A DNA stretch of 64,000 nucleotides from positions 52,778 to 116,777 of the forward strand of contig NZ_JAIVKI010000016.1 in the NCBI RefSeq assembly GCF_020524905.1, given 5' to 3'. Positions within the stretch are counted from its first letter, which is position 1; every line of letters starts with the position of its first letter. Source of the DNA: Microbulbifer variabilis (GTDB lineage: Bacteria > Pseudomonadota > Gammaproteobacteria > Pseudomonadales > Cellvibrionaceae). Below are positions 55,486 through 63,176 of the stretch, in pieces. The notes under the pieces were generated by a model. The model ran no database searches. It was not told the origin of the DNA and saw only the letters and a program-made list of their open reading frames with translations. Both the position numbers and the translations under genes were made by a program.

Positions 55486-56581
55486 ATGGAAATCAATCCC
55501 CTCCTCAACCAATTGAAAGACCTCGAAGAGCGCACCGACGTTCTTAGGGGGTATCTTTGACTATGCCAGCAAGAAAGAACGCCTAACCGAAGTAGAGCTG
55601 GAGCTGGCCGAGCCGAGCGTTTGGGACGACCCTAACCGCGCACAGGAACTGGGGCGCGAACGCTCCTCCCTGGAAACTGTGGTTACTACCATCGAAAATC
55701 TCGACTCCGGCATCGCCGATTGCCGCGAACTGCTGGAAATGGCGGTCGAGGAAAATGACGAGGACTCCGTAGGGGAGGTCTCCACTGAGATCGAAGGTCT
55801 CCAGCAGCAGTTGGGGATTCTGGAATTCCGCCGCATGTTCTCCGGTGAGAACGACGAGAACAATGCCTATCTGGATATCCAGGCCGGCTCCGGTGGCACC
55901 GAGGCCCAGGACTGGGCAGAAATGATTTTGCGTATGTACCTGCGCTGGGGTGAAGCCCACGGCTTTAAGACCACCCTGGAAGAGGTCTCCGCGGGTGAAG
56001 TGGCCGGTATCAAGAGTGCCACCATACATTTTGCCGGCGACCACGCTTTCGGCTGGTTGCGCACAGAAACCGGCGTACACCGCCTGGTACGCAAATCGCC
56101 GTTTGATTCCGGCAATCGCCGTCACACTTCTTTCAGCTCGGTATTTGTATCACCGGAAATCGATGACAATATCGAGATTGAAATCGACAAATCCCAGGTG
56201 CGTGAAGACACCTACCGCGCCTCCGGCGCCGGTGGTCAGCACGTGAACAAAACCGATTCTGCCGTGCGTTTGACCCACACAGAATCCGGCATCGTCGTGC
56301 AGTGCCAGAGCGAACGCTCCCAGCACCAGAACCGCGATAAAGCCTGGAAAATGCTGCGCGCAAAAATGTACGAGCAGGAAATGCTCAAGCGCAACGCAGA
56401 GAAGCAGGCCATGGAAGACAGCAAGGCCGACATCGGCTGGGGCAGCCAGATCCGCTCCTACGTGTTGGACGACCAGCGTATCAAGGACCTGCGCACCAGT
56501 GTCCAGACCAGCAACTGCCAGGCAGTACTGGATGGAGACCTGGACCAGTTTATCGAAGCCAGCCTCAAAGCCGGCCTCTGA
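55486..56581 (+). CDS. prfB: Peptide chain release factor 2, with programmed +1 frameshift
   Basis: Codons 1-24 run from ATG 55486 to 55557, then an in-frame TGA (55558-55560). Reading continues in +1 from GAC at 55559. The shift site is CTT-TGA-C with AGGGGG just upstream, the standard autoregulatory RF2 element. The full protein is about 364 residues. It has SPF in [11 protein letters not shown] (stop-codon reading) and GGQ in [16 protein letters not shown] (peptide release). RF2 reads UGA and UAA; low RF2 increases shifting and so its own synthesis. lysS follows, the conserved order. Confidence 0.97.
55530..55560 (+). promoter_or_regulatory. RF2 frameshift element
   Basis: The internal Shine-Dalgarno-like AGGGGG precedes TATCTTTGAC. 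The ribosome slips from CTT to TTT over the TGA at 55558. Confidence 0.95.
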
Positions 56582-56605
56582 TTTAAAGTCTCCACGCTCA
56601 CCGCG

Positions 56606-56635
56606 CCCCTCGTCTCTCACTAATGGGACGAGGGG
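56606..56635 (+). terminator. Stem-loop between prfB and lysS
   Basis: CCCCTCGTC/GACGAGGGG stem, 12-base loop, followed by TAATA rather than a T-run. It is probably an attenuator. Confidence 0.5.
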
Positions 56636-56665
56636 TAATATCACTCACAAAACTGATAGATCACC

Positions 56666-58150
56666 ATGACTGATATCCAGCAAGACGAAAACAAACTGAT
56701 CGCCGAGCGCCGCACCAAGCTTTCCGCTCTGCGCGAGAAGGGCAATGCTTTCCCCAACAGTTTTCGCCGCGAAAACCTCGCTGCCGACCTGCAAGCTGAG
56801 TTCGGCGATAAACAGAAAGAGGAGCTGGAAGAACTGGGTAAACGGGCGTGCGTAGCGGGGCGAATCCTGGCTAAACGTGGACCCTTCATGGTGATCCAGG
56901 ATGTGTCTGACCGCATCCAGCTCTATGCTGATAAAGCGGCACAGAAAGATATCAAAGAGCGCTTCGGTGCCTGGGATATCGGCGATATCGTCGGCGTAAA
57001 AGGCACATTGCACAAATCCGGCAAGGGCGACCTCTACGTAAATTGTGAAGAGTACAGCCTACTGACCAAAGCGCTGCGCCCGCTGCCGGAAAAATTCCAC
57101 GGCATCGCAGACCAGGAAATGCGCTATCGCCAGCGCTACGTGGACCTGATCGCCACGCCGGAGGCCCGCGAAGTGTTCCGCGTGCGCTCCAAGGTTATCG
57201 AGTACATCCGCAACTTCCTCAACGGCCAGCAGTTTATGGAAGTGGAAACGCCCATGCTGCAGGTAATTCCCGGTGGCGCCAGCGCGCGTCCGTTTGTTAC
57301 GCATCACAATGCGCTGGATATCGATATGTACTTGCGTATTGCCCCGGAGCTGTACCTGAAGCGTCTGGTCGTGGGTGGTTTCGAGCGGGTTTACGAGATC
57401 AACCGCAACTTCCGCAACGAAGGCTTGTCCACTCGCCACAATCCCGAGTTCACCATGCTCGAGTTCTACCAAGCGTACGCGGACTACAACGACCTGATGG
57501 ATCTCACCGAGAAGATGCTGCGCGGCATCTGTGAAGATGTACTGGGCTCCACCACTGTGGAATACCAGGACAGCAGCTACGACTTCTCCAAGCCGTTCGC
57601 GCGTTTGTCTGTGTTCGACTCCATCCTGCACTACAACCCGGAACTGACTACGGTCGATATCGACAACATCGAATCCGCTCGCGCTGTTGCCGAGAAACTG
57701 GACATCCCACTAAAAGATAACTGGGGCCTGGGCAAGGTGCAGATCGAGATCTTCGAGAAGACCGTAGAGCATCGCCTGGACCAGCCGACCTTTATCACCG
57801 AATACCCAACCGAAGTGTCTCCGTTGGCCCGTCGCAACGATAACAACCCGTTTGTTACCGACCGCTTTGAGTTCTTCGTTGGCGGCCGTGAGATTGCCAA
57901 TGGCTTCTCCGAGTTGAACGACGCGGAAGACCAAGCTGAACGCTTTAAAGCGCAGGTGGCAGAGAAAGACGCCGGTGACGACGAAGCCATGCACTACGAC
58001 GCCGACTATATCCGCGCGTTGGAATACGGCCTGCCGCCCACCGCTGGTGAGGGTATCGGTATCGACCGCCTGGTAATGCTGTTTACCAACTCCCCATCGA
58101 TTCGCGACGTACTACTGTTCCCGCATATGCGCCCGGAAGCAAACGACTAG
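56666..58150 (+). CDS. lysS: Lysyl-tRNA synthetase (class II)
   Basis: 494 residues. An OB-fold anticodon domain (about 60-150) precedes the class II core. Motif 2 is in [20 protein letters not shown], and motif 3 in [16 protein letters not shown]. Its C-terminus is complete and a terminator follows. It is the last recognisable core chromosomal gene before the cassette array. Confidence 0.98.
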   Translation: MTDIQQDENKLIAERRTKLSALREKGNAFPNSFRRENLAADLQAEFGDKQKEELEELGKRACVAGRILAKRGPFMVIQDVSDRIQLYADKAAQKDIKERFGAWDIGDIVGVKGTLHKSGKGDLYVNCEEYSLLTKALRPLPEKFHGIADQEMRYRQRYVDLIATPEAREVFRVRSKVIEYIRNFLNGQQFMEVETPMLQVIPGGASARPFVTHHNALDIDMYLRIAPELYLKRLVVGGFERVYEINRNFRNEGLSTRHNPEFTMLEFYQAYADYNDLMDLTEKMLRGICEDVLGSTTVEYQDSSYDFSKPFARLSVFDSILHYNPELTTVDIDNIESARAVAEKLDIPLKDNWGLGKVQIEIFEKTVEHRLDQPTFITEYPTEVSPLARRNDNNPFVTDRFEFFVGGREIANGFSELNDAEDQAERFKAQVAEKDAGDDEAMHYDADYIRALEYGLPPTAGEGIGIDRLVMLFTNSPSIRDVLLFPHMRPEAND

Positions 58151-58195
58151 GCGAACAAAAACCTAAACCCCGCGCATTATCCCCAGTGCGTACAG

Positions 58196-58230
58196 CCACC
58201 GCGCCATTTCCGGTGCGGTGGTTTCCTTTC
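58196..58230 (+). terminator. Terminator after lysS
   Basis: CCACCGCGCC pairs with GGTGCGGTGG (one mismatch) across a short loop and is followed by TTTCCTTTC. Confidence 0.75.
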
Positions 58231-58859
58231 AGTAAATTCCCCATAAAGTGACAACTGTTTTTAATAGACCCACAGCCCCGCTATTTTTGGGGCGATGGAG
58301 CCTATGCAGGTTGTTAATACCCTAGATAAGCAGTGAAAAAGATCTGGGTATTGAATCGACAGAATGCAGGTGATCCAGAAGCGTCTGGGGCCCTATGTGG
58401 CTGCAACTTGACGGCGGTAGGTGGAAGAGGATTTTACTTCCTTGAATGTGGTGCATGGTTCTAGTTTCCCACTATAGATACTTTGTAACAGTGACTGAAA
58501 TCGCTTTGGGGTTTCGTTCATTGTGACCGTTATTTTCGTAAGAAAATAATCTGAAGGACAAAGATGTTCAAAATCAATAGGTTGCCGATCCCACAAGATT
58601 TGTGATAGTGGTCAGAGTGATCATTTTTTCAGTTTGTGCGATCGTACCAAATTTATTTAACCCTATGATTCTGAAATGAAATTAAGAGTTGGATAGGTAA
58701 ATTGATCCTGGGATAGTAATCAGGATAATAGAGGGCATTGTGATTACTATATAAATGTTATGCCTGTCGCATGAATTTCGTACTAATGTCGTAAGAATGA
58801 CGTAACTAATTAAGGCTGATCCGATGAAAATTTGAGTTCAATTTTCAGAGGACAGAGAA
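58231..58859. other. Gene-free AT-rich junction between lysS and the cassette array
   Basis: About 630 bases. No integrase or other credible gene is seen; a 67-residue minus-strand frame (58393-58596) has no recognisable features. A perfect inverted repeat, ATAGTAATCA/TGATTACTAT, lies at 58713-58722 and 58741-58750. A GTTATGC at 58757-58763 has the sequence of the recombination ends further right. Base composition drops from GC-rich to AT-rich here. Confidence 0.5.
58825..58847. promoter_or_regulatory. Palindrome before the HTH membrane gene, possible operator
   Basis: TGAAAATT and AATTTTCA are perfect inverted arms around seven bases, ending a few bases before the GAGGA ribosome site of the next gene. 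Autoregulation by the HTH protein is plausible but unproven. Confidence 0.4.
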
Positions 58860-59468
58860 ATGGAAGTGCAAGTAGATACAAGTAAGATTATCAGCCTGCG
58901 AAAGTCGCGAGCCTGGAGTCAGCAGCAGCTTGCTGAAGTGGCATCGGTTAGCTTAAGAACGATACAACGAATCGAGAAAAGTGGTAATGCGTCCCAGGAG
59001 TCGGTCAAATCAATTTCTTCTGCATTTTCAATAGTGCCAGAAGATATCCTTGTGAAAGAGTCAGAAAAATTTTCTGTCGTAAAACGAATCAAGAATTATA
59101 TTGCTGCAATATTGGTACTTGGGGGCGCATCTCTTCTATACGCCTCTTTCTCCACGGCATCTCCAATTATGCTTAAAGTAGATGCAAGCTCAAATAATGA
59201 ACAGCTGGCATCTATTCAGCTTCTTAATGAGGAAGGCGCTGAAAGCGAAATGCGTATAAATAATATGCTAAAAATTGAGCTAAGCACGGAGCAAACGCCG
59301 GAGAATCAAATCCGTTTAAAAACGAAAGTGTACGAATTCAAAGAGTCTACCGGGTTTGTACTTGTGGCTAGCCCGGTTTTACTTACAGAGTTTCATAAAT
59401 CTGCGGGTATTAAGTTTACAGCTTCAAGTGGGGTTCCATTTGAGGTCCAGGTAACCCCCCAGAACTAG
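58860..59468 (+). CDS. HTH protein with single membrane anchor (first cassette gene)
   Basis: 202 residues. An XRE-type helix-turn-helix lies at about 9-60 (SQQQLAEVASVSLRTIQRIE). One membrane helix at about 77-97 (IKNYIAAILVLGGASLLYASF) is followed by about 100 residues expected outside the cytoplasm, which I do not recognise. This layout resembles membrane-bound one-component regulators. GAGGA precedes the ATG. The stop is directly followed by the first attC site, so this is probably a gene cassette, but its left boundary is not certain. Confidence 0.8.
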   Translation: MEVQVDTSKIISLRKSRAWSQQQLAEVASVSLRTIQRIEKSGNASQESVKSISSAFSIVPEDILVKESEKFSVVKRIKNYIAAILVLGGASLLYASFSTASPIMLKVDASSNNEQLASIQLLNEEGAESEMRINNMLKIELSTEQTPENQIRLKTKVYEFKESTGFVLVASPVLLTEFHKSAGIKFTASSGVPFEVQVTPQN

Positions 59469-59587
59469 GCATAACAAAGCGCTGCAGGCCGACATCTTAC
59501 TTTGTGCACCTTTTGCGCGGTCGCTGCGCTCCCAATTTTCGCGCAAAAGGCGCACCAAGTAAGCTGCGGCTGAGCGCGGCGTTATTG
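59469..59587 (+). other. attC: attC site 1
   Basis: It starts GCATAAC right after the HTH stop and ends GTTATTG. The arms pair over a long imperfect stem: AAC-aaa-GCGCT with AGCGC-ggc-GTT outside, and CTTACTTTGTGCACC with its near-complement GGCGCACCAAGTAAG inside. About 119 bases, like long attC sites of chromosomal integrons. Confidence 0.85.
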
Positions 59588-59866
59588 TGGCGGTCGGTTT
59601 TATTGATTTTTCATACTAACTGAAGGTTTAGTACCACTAAATAGCGCCCAATATTGAGCATTTTTATTGATTGCTATTCAAGCAGTTTCGCTCCTAGAGC
59701 GTTCGCTCAGGTGCTGTAAAAAGAGGCGGTCCGCAGCAATTTCGTGGAGTGCCAGTAAGATAGGAATTGGTTGGGGAAAGTGCGGTATTCTTTCCTCGTA
59801 AATATTGGGCAGCGGCCAGCCAAAGTTGGCTGGCAGAGAGAAAGTAGGTCGTTCAGAGCGCGCCAA
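59588..59866. other. Cassette 2 body, no convincing plus-strand gene
   Basis: About 280 bases between attC sites 1 and 2. The plus strand has no open frame of useful length. A 62-residue minus-strand frame (59678-59866) spans most of it. It may be a non-coding cassette, an antisense gene or a decayed one. Confidence 0.5.
59678..59866 (-). CDS. Possible minus-strand ORF in cassette 2
   Basis: 62 residues, starting right at the edge of attC 2 and reading against the array. It is proline-rich in the middle (RIPHFPQPIPILLALHEIAA). I do not recognise it and see no clear ribosome site. Rare cassette genes do read in reverse, so it is listed with low confidence. Confidence 0.25.
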   Translation of the reverse strand: MARSERPTFSLPANFGWPLPNIYEERIPHFPQPIPILLALHEIAADRLFLQHLSERSRSETA

Positions 59867-59956
59867 CTATAACCAGGCCAGGCAAGATCGCCCAGCCGGT
59901 GGCTGGGCTGGACAGCCTACGCTCCGCTTCGGCTGCCCTTGCTGGCAACGTTAGGC
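59867..59956 (+). other. attC: attC site 2
   Basis: It runs from CTATAAC to GTTAGGC, the latter an exact GTTRRRY core. AAC-cag-GCCAG-g-CAAG pairs with CTTG-CTGGC-aac-GTT, leaving an extrahelical G as attC sites do. 90 bases. Confidence 0.88.
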
Positions 59957-59968
59957 ATCTTATAGAGC

Positions 59969-60391
59969 ATGGAAGAATACGAAGAGATTGAGCCAAAGCC
60001 ATTTCCGAGATGGGTGACAGTACCGCTGGGTATTGTCTTTACTCCTTTTACTTTTTTATGTGTTATCGGCTCGGCAATAATTTCGGTCGCACCGAATGTG
60101 CCACCTACATTGCTCACCATTTCTTTAGGTAGCCTATTTTTGGCTGGCAGTCTGTGGGTATTTTATCTCTCGCTACGGTTGTTGTTTGTAAGCCCCAAAG
60201 GTAAATCTAAGTTTATGTCTCCTTTGGGTTTAAAGGTAATAGCATTGGTTTTCGCTGCAATTCCAATTATTTCAATTATTCTTGGTACGTTTTGGGAAAA
60301 GCCGATCATCCATAGCATCATGACCATTGCATATATAGGTATAGTGCTACGTTTGTGGGGAGTGGCTAACCATCGGAGAGAAAATGCCTAA
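59969..60391 (+). CDS. Small membrane protein, cassette gene
   Basis: 140 residues. It starts 12 bases after attC 2. A short acidic N-terminus (MEEYEEIEPKPFPRW) precedes four predicted membrane helices (about 18-40, 44-68, 82-101, 107-127). There is no known family that I recognise. The TAA stop is made by the GCCTAAC end of attC 3, so gene and site overlap. Confidence 0.7.
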   Translation: MEEYEEIEPKPFPRWVTVPLGIVFTPFTFLCVIGSAIISVAPNVPPTLLTISLGSLFLAGSLWVFYLSLRLLFVSPKGKSKFMSPLGLKVIALVFAAIPIISIILGTFWEKPIIHSIMTIAYIGIVLRLWGVANHRRENA

Positions 60392-60484
60392 CAAATTGCT
60401 CAAGTACACTCCGGCCACAAAAGGCGCGGCCTCCGCGGGACAACCTTCACTACGTTTCGGTTGCCCCTTAGCAAGGCGTTATTG
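60386..60484 (+). other. attC: attC site 3
   Basis: It runs from GCCTAAC to GTTATTG. AAC-aaa-TTGCT-c-AAG pairs with CTT-AGCAA-ggc-GTT. 99 bases. Confidence 0.88.
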
Positions 60485-60767
60485 GTCGCTCGCTCCAGTT
60501 TTGCGAGGGTTCAGTTAAGCATAGCAGATGATTGCTGGAGTGCTGTATAAAAAAACAGTATTGGCGGGGAAGCCCATAGTCAACGGTTCGACCTTCGTGT
60601 AAGCTTCGAAGCTTCAGCGACGCTCGCATAACGAAGTTTATGCGGACGGCGCAGCCGCTTCGAAGCAAGGCCGCGAACCTAGTGCTGCTAATTTCTCTCT
60701 CCGAATCGTGGTAGACAGTAGCAAGAAAGATATTTGTAGTGGATTTGTACACAATGCCACGAGCAAC
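60485..60767. other. Cassette 4 body, no plus-strand gene
   Basis: About 283 bases with no usable plus-strand frame. It carries several palindromes: AAGCTTCGAAGCTT (60601-60614), CGCATAA/TTATGCG (60625-60644) and GCTTCGAAGC (60657-60666). A 102-residue minus-strand frame (60468-60776) runs across both flanking attC sites and is therefore unlikely to be a gene. Confidence 0.5.
60601..60666. repeat. Cluster of palindromes inside cassette 4
   Basis: A 14-base perfect palindrome, a seven-base stem with a six-base loop, and a 10-base perfect palindrome fall within 66 bases. The outer two share GCTTCGAAGC. A structured RNA or a decayed recombination site are both possible. Confidence 0.4.
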
Positions 60768-60873
60768 AAATAACAACCCGATGATGCGGAAACCTAAAAG
60801 TTGTCATTCCCTTTGCTTACGCAAAGGTACTGCCAACTTCCTTAACGGTTCCGCATATCTATTTTCGTTATGT
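60768..60873 (+). other. attC: attC site 4
   Basis: It runs from AAATAAC to GTTATGT. ATGCGGAA near the left end pairs with TTCCGCAT near the right. AAGTTG pairs with CAACTT, and CCTTTGC with GCAAAGG around a small loop. 106 bases. Confidence 0.8.
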
Positions 60874-60887
60874 TTCTGGAGAGAGAA

Positions 60888-61202
60888 GTGGGTAGTAGGC
60901 GTAAGCGAGAGGAGTTTGATGAACTGTTATCTAGGGTTCTCTTATTTCTATTAGGCTCGGCTTTAATTGCTGTAGTAGCTGGAGTTTTATATCGAGAGGG
61001 ATCTGATAGTGAACCAGCAGTTGCCATTGGGTTTGTTCTTATGACCATCGCATCGCCACTTATCTTCGTAAGTATTTTTGGTAGTAAAATTCGTGCCCAG
61101 AAGTGGGCAAATAATACGGGCAGCCATGAAATTTTGATCTTATTTTTTCTCATAGCCTGGGCTATAAGCTACCTGCTCAAGAAGGCCTTGAGGAAAACAT
61201 AA
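60888..61202 (+). CDS. Small membrane protein, cassette gene
   Basis: 104 residues from GTG 60888, with GGAGAG six bases upstream. The in-frame ATG at 60870 lies inside the GTTATG end of attC 4 and has no ribosome site, so it is rejected. Three hydrophobic segments are seen (LLFLLGSALIAVVAGVLY; AIGFVLMTIASPLIFVSIFG; ILILFFLIAWAISYLL). The basic N-terminus SRRKREE suggests the N-end is inside. The family is not recognised. The stop is formed by attC 5. Confidence 0.7.
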   Translation: MGSRRKREEFDELLSRVLLFLLGSALIAVVAGVLYREGSDSEPAVAIGFVLMTIASPLIFVSIFGSKIRAQKWANNTGSHEILILFFLIAWAISYLLKKALRKT

Positions 61203-61296
61203 CAAGTTGCTGAAATTCGTTCCGGGTGCAAAAGAATGCCCCCTCCACCGGACAGCCTGCACTGCGTTTCGGCTGCCTTTTAGCAAAGCGTTAAAT
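61197..61296 (+). other. attC: attC site 5
   Basis: It runs from ACATAAC to GTTAAAT (exact GTTRRRY). AAC-aag-TTGCT pairs with AGCAA-agc-GTT. 100 bases. Confidence 0.88.
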
Positions 61297-61312
61297 TTCT
61301 TAGAGAGTAAGT

Positions 61313-61804
61313 GTGGATATCGGAAGTAGGGATATTATCGGAATTAAGATAGGAGAATGTGTCGAAGGGTCTCTTGATCTTTATGAATTTGATATGTGGC
61401 TTCTTGGTCAGCATGTTACCAGGATAGATAATATTGCTTATCTTAAATCTGTCCTCTATCAAGCCGAGGATGATTTAATTGAGAAGCGTGACTTACACCG
61501 ATTTTCTAAGTACTTTCATAATATGTCACCCGAAGAGGCCCACAATTTTATTTTGAGCACCAGAGATCCCAGTTCTGAGTATTTCGATATCGAAGATGAT
61601 CTAATCTACCCAAATCAACAGATTTTAAATTGGGGCCCTAATACAGACAATGTCGCATGCTTCATTGTCCCCCTAGGAAAATCTATATACGCTTCTATCG
61701 AGCACTATGACAATAAAGGGGTTGTCTTCACTGGTGAAATTAGTCCATCGTATTTTAGTGACACAATAAGCAAATTTATCAAGTATGGCACGAGTAAAAT
61801 TTAA
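61313..61804 (+). CDS. Acidic cytoplasmic protein, cassette gene
   Basis: 163 residues from GTG 61313 (GAGAG upstream), 16 bases after attC 5. No signal peptide or membrane helix. Rich in D, E, Y and F (DLYEFDMWLLGQHVTRIDN). Its size, charge and single-domain look resemble small immunity proteins, but I see no specific motif. Stop made by attC 6. Confidence 0.7.
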   Translation: MDIGSRDIIGIKIGECVEGSLDLYEFDMWLLGQHVTRIDNIAYLKSVLYQAEDDLIEKRDLHRFSKYFHNMSPEEAHNFILSTRDPSSEYFDIEDDLIYPNQQILNWGPNTDNVACFIVPLGKSIYASIEHYDNKGVVFTGEISPSYFSDTISKFIKYGTSKI

Positions 61805-61882
61805 CAAGGCCAGGCACTTCGCCAGCATTTCATGCTGGCAGGACGGCCAACAAGTTGGCCGCCTGTGCTGGCAGCGTTATGC
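61799..61882 (+). other. attC: attC site 6
   Basis: It runs from ATTTAAC (exact RYYYAAC) to GTTATGC. AAC-aag-GCCAG-g-CAC pairs with GTG-CTGGC-agc-GTT. Internal GGCCAACAAGTTGGCC is itself palindromic. 84 bases. Confidence 0.9.
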
Positions 61883-61897
61883 TCCTCAGAGGGAAGA

Positions 61898-62173
61898 ATG
61901 AGCGATATAGCCACATCCTCAATAGAAGAAGCTTTAGATTTTGCATTCAATCTAATAATGCCTGTAATTTCTGAAGCAGGGGAAAGTGATTCGGTTAAAG
62001 CTCAGGAGTTTCTGAGACAAGTCTCTGATTACGTAAGCCTTCGATACGCTGGCGAACTAGAGCTTGCTTTTGAATGGTTACAAAACTTTGACAGTCTAAG
62101 CAGTCAAGAATTTCCTAACTATGCAAGTCAATTTAAAAGGCAAATGAGCTGGCTGCAAAATGAATTCAAGTAA
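61898..62173 (+). CDS. Small alpha-helical protein, cassette gene
   Basis: 91 residues from ATG 61898 with AGAGGGA just upstream. The open frame extends back to 61832 but those codons lie in attC 6. It is acidic and helical (IEEALDFAFNLIMPVISEAG; ELELAFEWLQNF) with no recognised family. Confidence 0.7.
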   Translation: MSDIATSSIEEALDFAFNLIMPVISEAGESDSVKAQEFLRQVSDYVSLRYAGELELAFEWLQNFDSLSSQEFPNYASQFKRQMSWLQNEFK

Positions 62174-62178
62174 TAAAA

Positions 62179-62236
62179 GCATAACAAGCAAAGGCAACCG
62201 ACGCAGTAAACTGCGCGGTTGCTTTGGGCGTTATAT
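62179..62236 (+). other. attC: attC site 7
   Basis: It runs from GCATAAC to GTTATAT, only 58 bases. AAC-aag-CAAAG-g-CAACCG pairs with CGGTTG-CTTTG-ggc-GTT. The single unpaired G is the extrahelical base that sets strand choice in attC recombination. The cleanest site of the array. Confidence 0.92.
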
Positions 62237-62279
62237 TTTTGTTCAGTATTCAACTTTTATCAATACAGGGAAATGGTGT

Positions 62280-62462
62280 GTGAAAGAAGGACTTGAAAAA
62301 GTTAAAAGTGAGATCAACTCAAAGATTTCATTCTGGAACAATGTAAAAAGCCGTAAGGTTAAAGCTGGGTTAATAGTTCTGTTTATAGGGATAGTTTGTT
62401 TGAAAATTTATACAACCGTTTTTACATTCGATTGGTTCACAAACTTAATTCAATCGTTGTAA
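62280..62462 (+). CDS. Single-helix membrane peptide, cassette gene
   Basis: 60 residues from GTG 62280 (CAGGGA upstream). The frame is open from 62160, but the earlier codons cover attC 7. A charged N-terminal half (VKEGLEKVKSEINSK) precedes one membrane helix (VKAGLIVLFIGIVCLKIYTT). Unknown family. Confidence 0.55.
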   Translation: MKEGLEKVKSEINSKISFWNNVKSRKVKAGLIVLFIGIVCLKIYTTVFTFDWFTNLIQSL

Positions 62463-62474
62463 GTTTGTTTACAA

Positions 62475-62573
62475 ATATAACAAGCGCTTCAACAAGGACA
62501 AATACTGGTTGGCTCCTACGCTGCGCTTCGGATTTTAGCCAACCAGTATTTGCCTGTTAAGCGGGCGTTATAT
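62475..62573 (+). other. attC: attC site 8
   Basis: It runs from ATATAAC to GTTATAT. AAC-aag-CGCTT-c-AACA pairs with TGTT-AAGCG-ggc-GTT. CAAATACTGGTTGGCT and its perfect complement form the inner stem. 99 bases. Confidence 0.9.
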
Positions 62574-62588
62574 GCCAGAGGAGCTTCC

Positions 62589-63086
62589 GTGGTTCAGTTA
62601 GCTGATATAGAAATGATCGCACCTGGGGTGGCTAATCTTTCACAGGCGGAGCATGAAGCGCTGCTGCGGTTTACGTTACTGTGGACATTGTTCGAAGCTC
62701 AAGTGCTAGAGAACAACGCCTCTGTAAGAAAGATCGCTGAGGTAGTAGAGCAGCTTGGGCCTCAAGCTTTCGAGGTTGATTGGTTCCAAGAGCAATTGGT
62801 TTACTTCCAAGACCGGTATATCGAAGACGGAAATACTAACTACCGTTTCGAACATCTTCACCTGCGAAATAAGGATAATCCCGAACACGTAAGATTGGTT
62901 TTGCTTGGAGAGAACATAGACATTAAGGCCCAGCTGATAGCGTGCCTGACAATAGTTTACCGTTTCAGAAACAATTTCTTTCATGGGCTAAAGTGGGCAT
63001 ATGGGCTCCAAGAGCAATTCGACAATTTCACGCACTCTGCAAATCTACTTAAAAAGTGTTTGGAGAAATTGCGGCATGGCATATAA
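62589..63086 (+). CDS. HEPN-motif protein, cassette gene
   Basis: 165 residues from GTG 62589 with AGAGGAG upstream; the frame is open from 62550 but those codons lie in attC 8. It is all-helical in look. Near the C-terminus YRFRNNFFHGLKW holds R127-x4-H132, the RX4-6H motif of HEPN domains. HEPN proteins with this motif are often RNases in toxin-antitoxin or phage-defence systems. No partner nucleotidyltransferase lies beside it. The HEPN call rests on this motif and the helical pattern. Stop made by attC 9. Confidence 0.6.
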   Translation: MVQLADIEMIAPGVANLSQAEHEALLRFTLLWTLFEAQVLENNASVRKIAEVVEQLGPQAFEVDWFQEQLVYFQDRYIEDGNTNYRFEHLHLRNKDNPEHVRLVLLGENIDIKAQLIACLTIVYRFRNNFFHGLKWAYGLQEQFDNFTHSANLLKKCLEKLRHGI

Positions 63087-63158
63087 CAATCACATCAAAT
63101 TCGCTCCCTACGGTCGCCGGACGCTCGTACCTCGCGCCGTTTATGTGGGGCGTTATGC
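63081..63158 (+). other. attC: attC site 9
   Basis: It runs from ATATAAC to GTTATGC. AAC-aat-CACAT-c-AAA pairs with TTT-ATGTG-ggg-cGTT. 78 bases. Confidence 0.85.
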
Positions 63159-63176
63159 GTTGAAGAGACTTCGTGG

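Noticed and set aside
55486..55560. prfB looks broken by an in-frame TGA at codon 25
   Set aside because: The context CTT-TGA-C with an upstream AGGGGG is the programmed RF2 frameshift, so the gene is functional.
58393..58596. A minus-strand remnant of an integron integrase left of the array
   Set aside because: The 67 residues show none of the tyrosine-recombinase boxes (HxxR, terminal Tyr motif).
60468..60776. A 102-codon minus-strand gene in cassette 4
   Set aside because: It begins and ends inside two attC sites, so it would not be a self-contained cassette gene; no ribosome site is seen.
60870..60887. ATG at 60870 as the start of the membrane cassette gene
   Set aside because: It lies in the GTTATG end of attC 4 and lacks a ribosome site; GTG 60888 has GGAGAG at the right distance.
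59469..63158. The repeated hairpins as a CRISPR array
   Set aside because: The elements differ in length (58-119 bases) and sequence, share only their ends and fold on themselves, and the spacers are genes of variable size, all as expected for attC sites.
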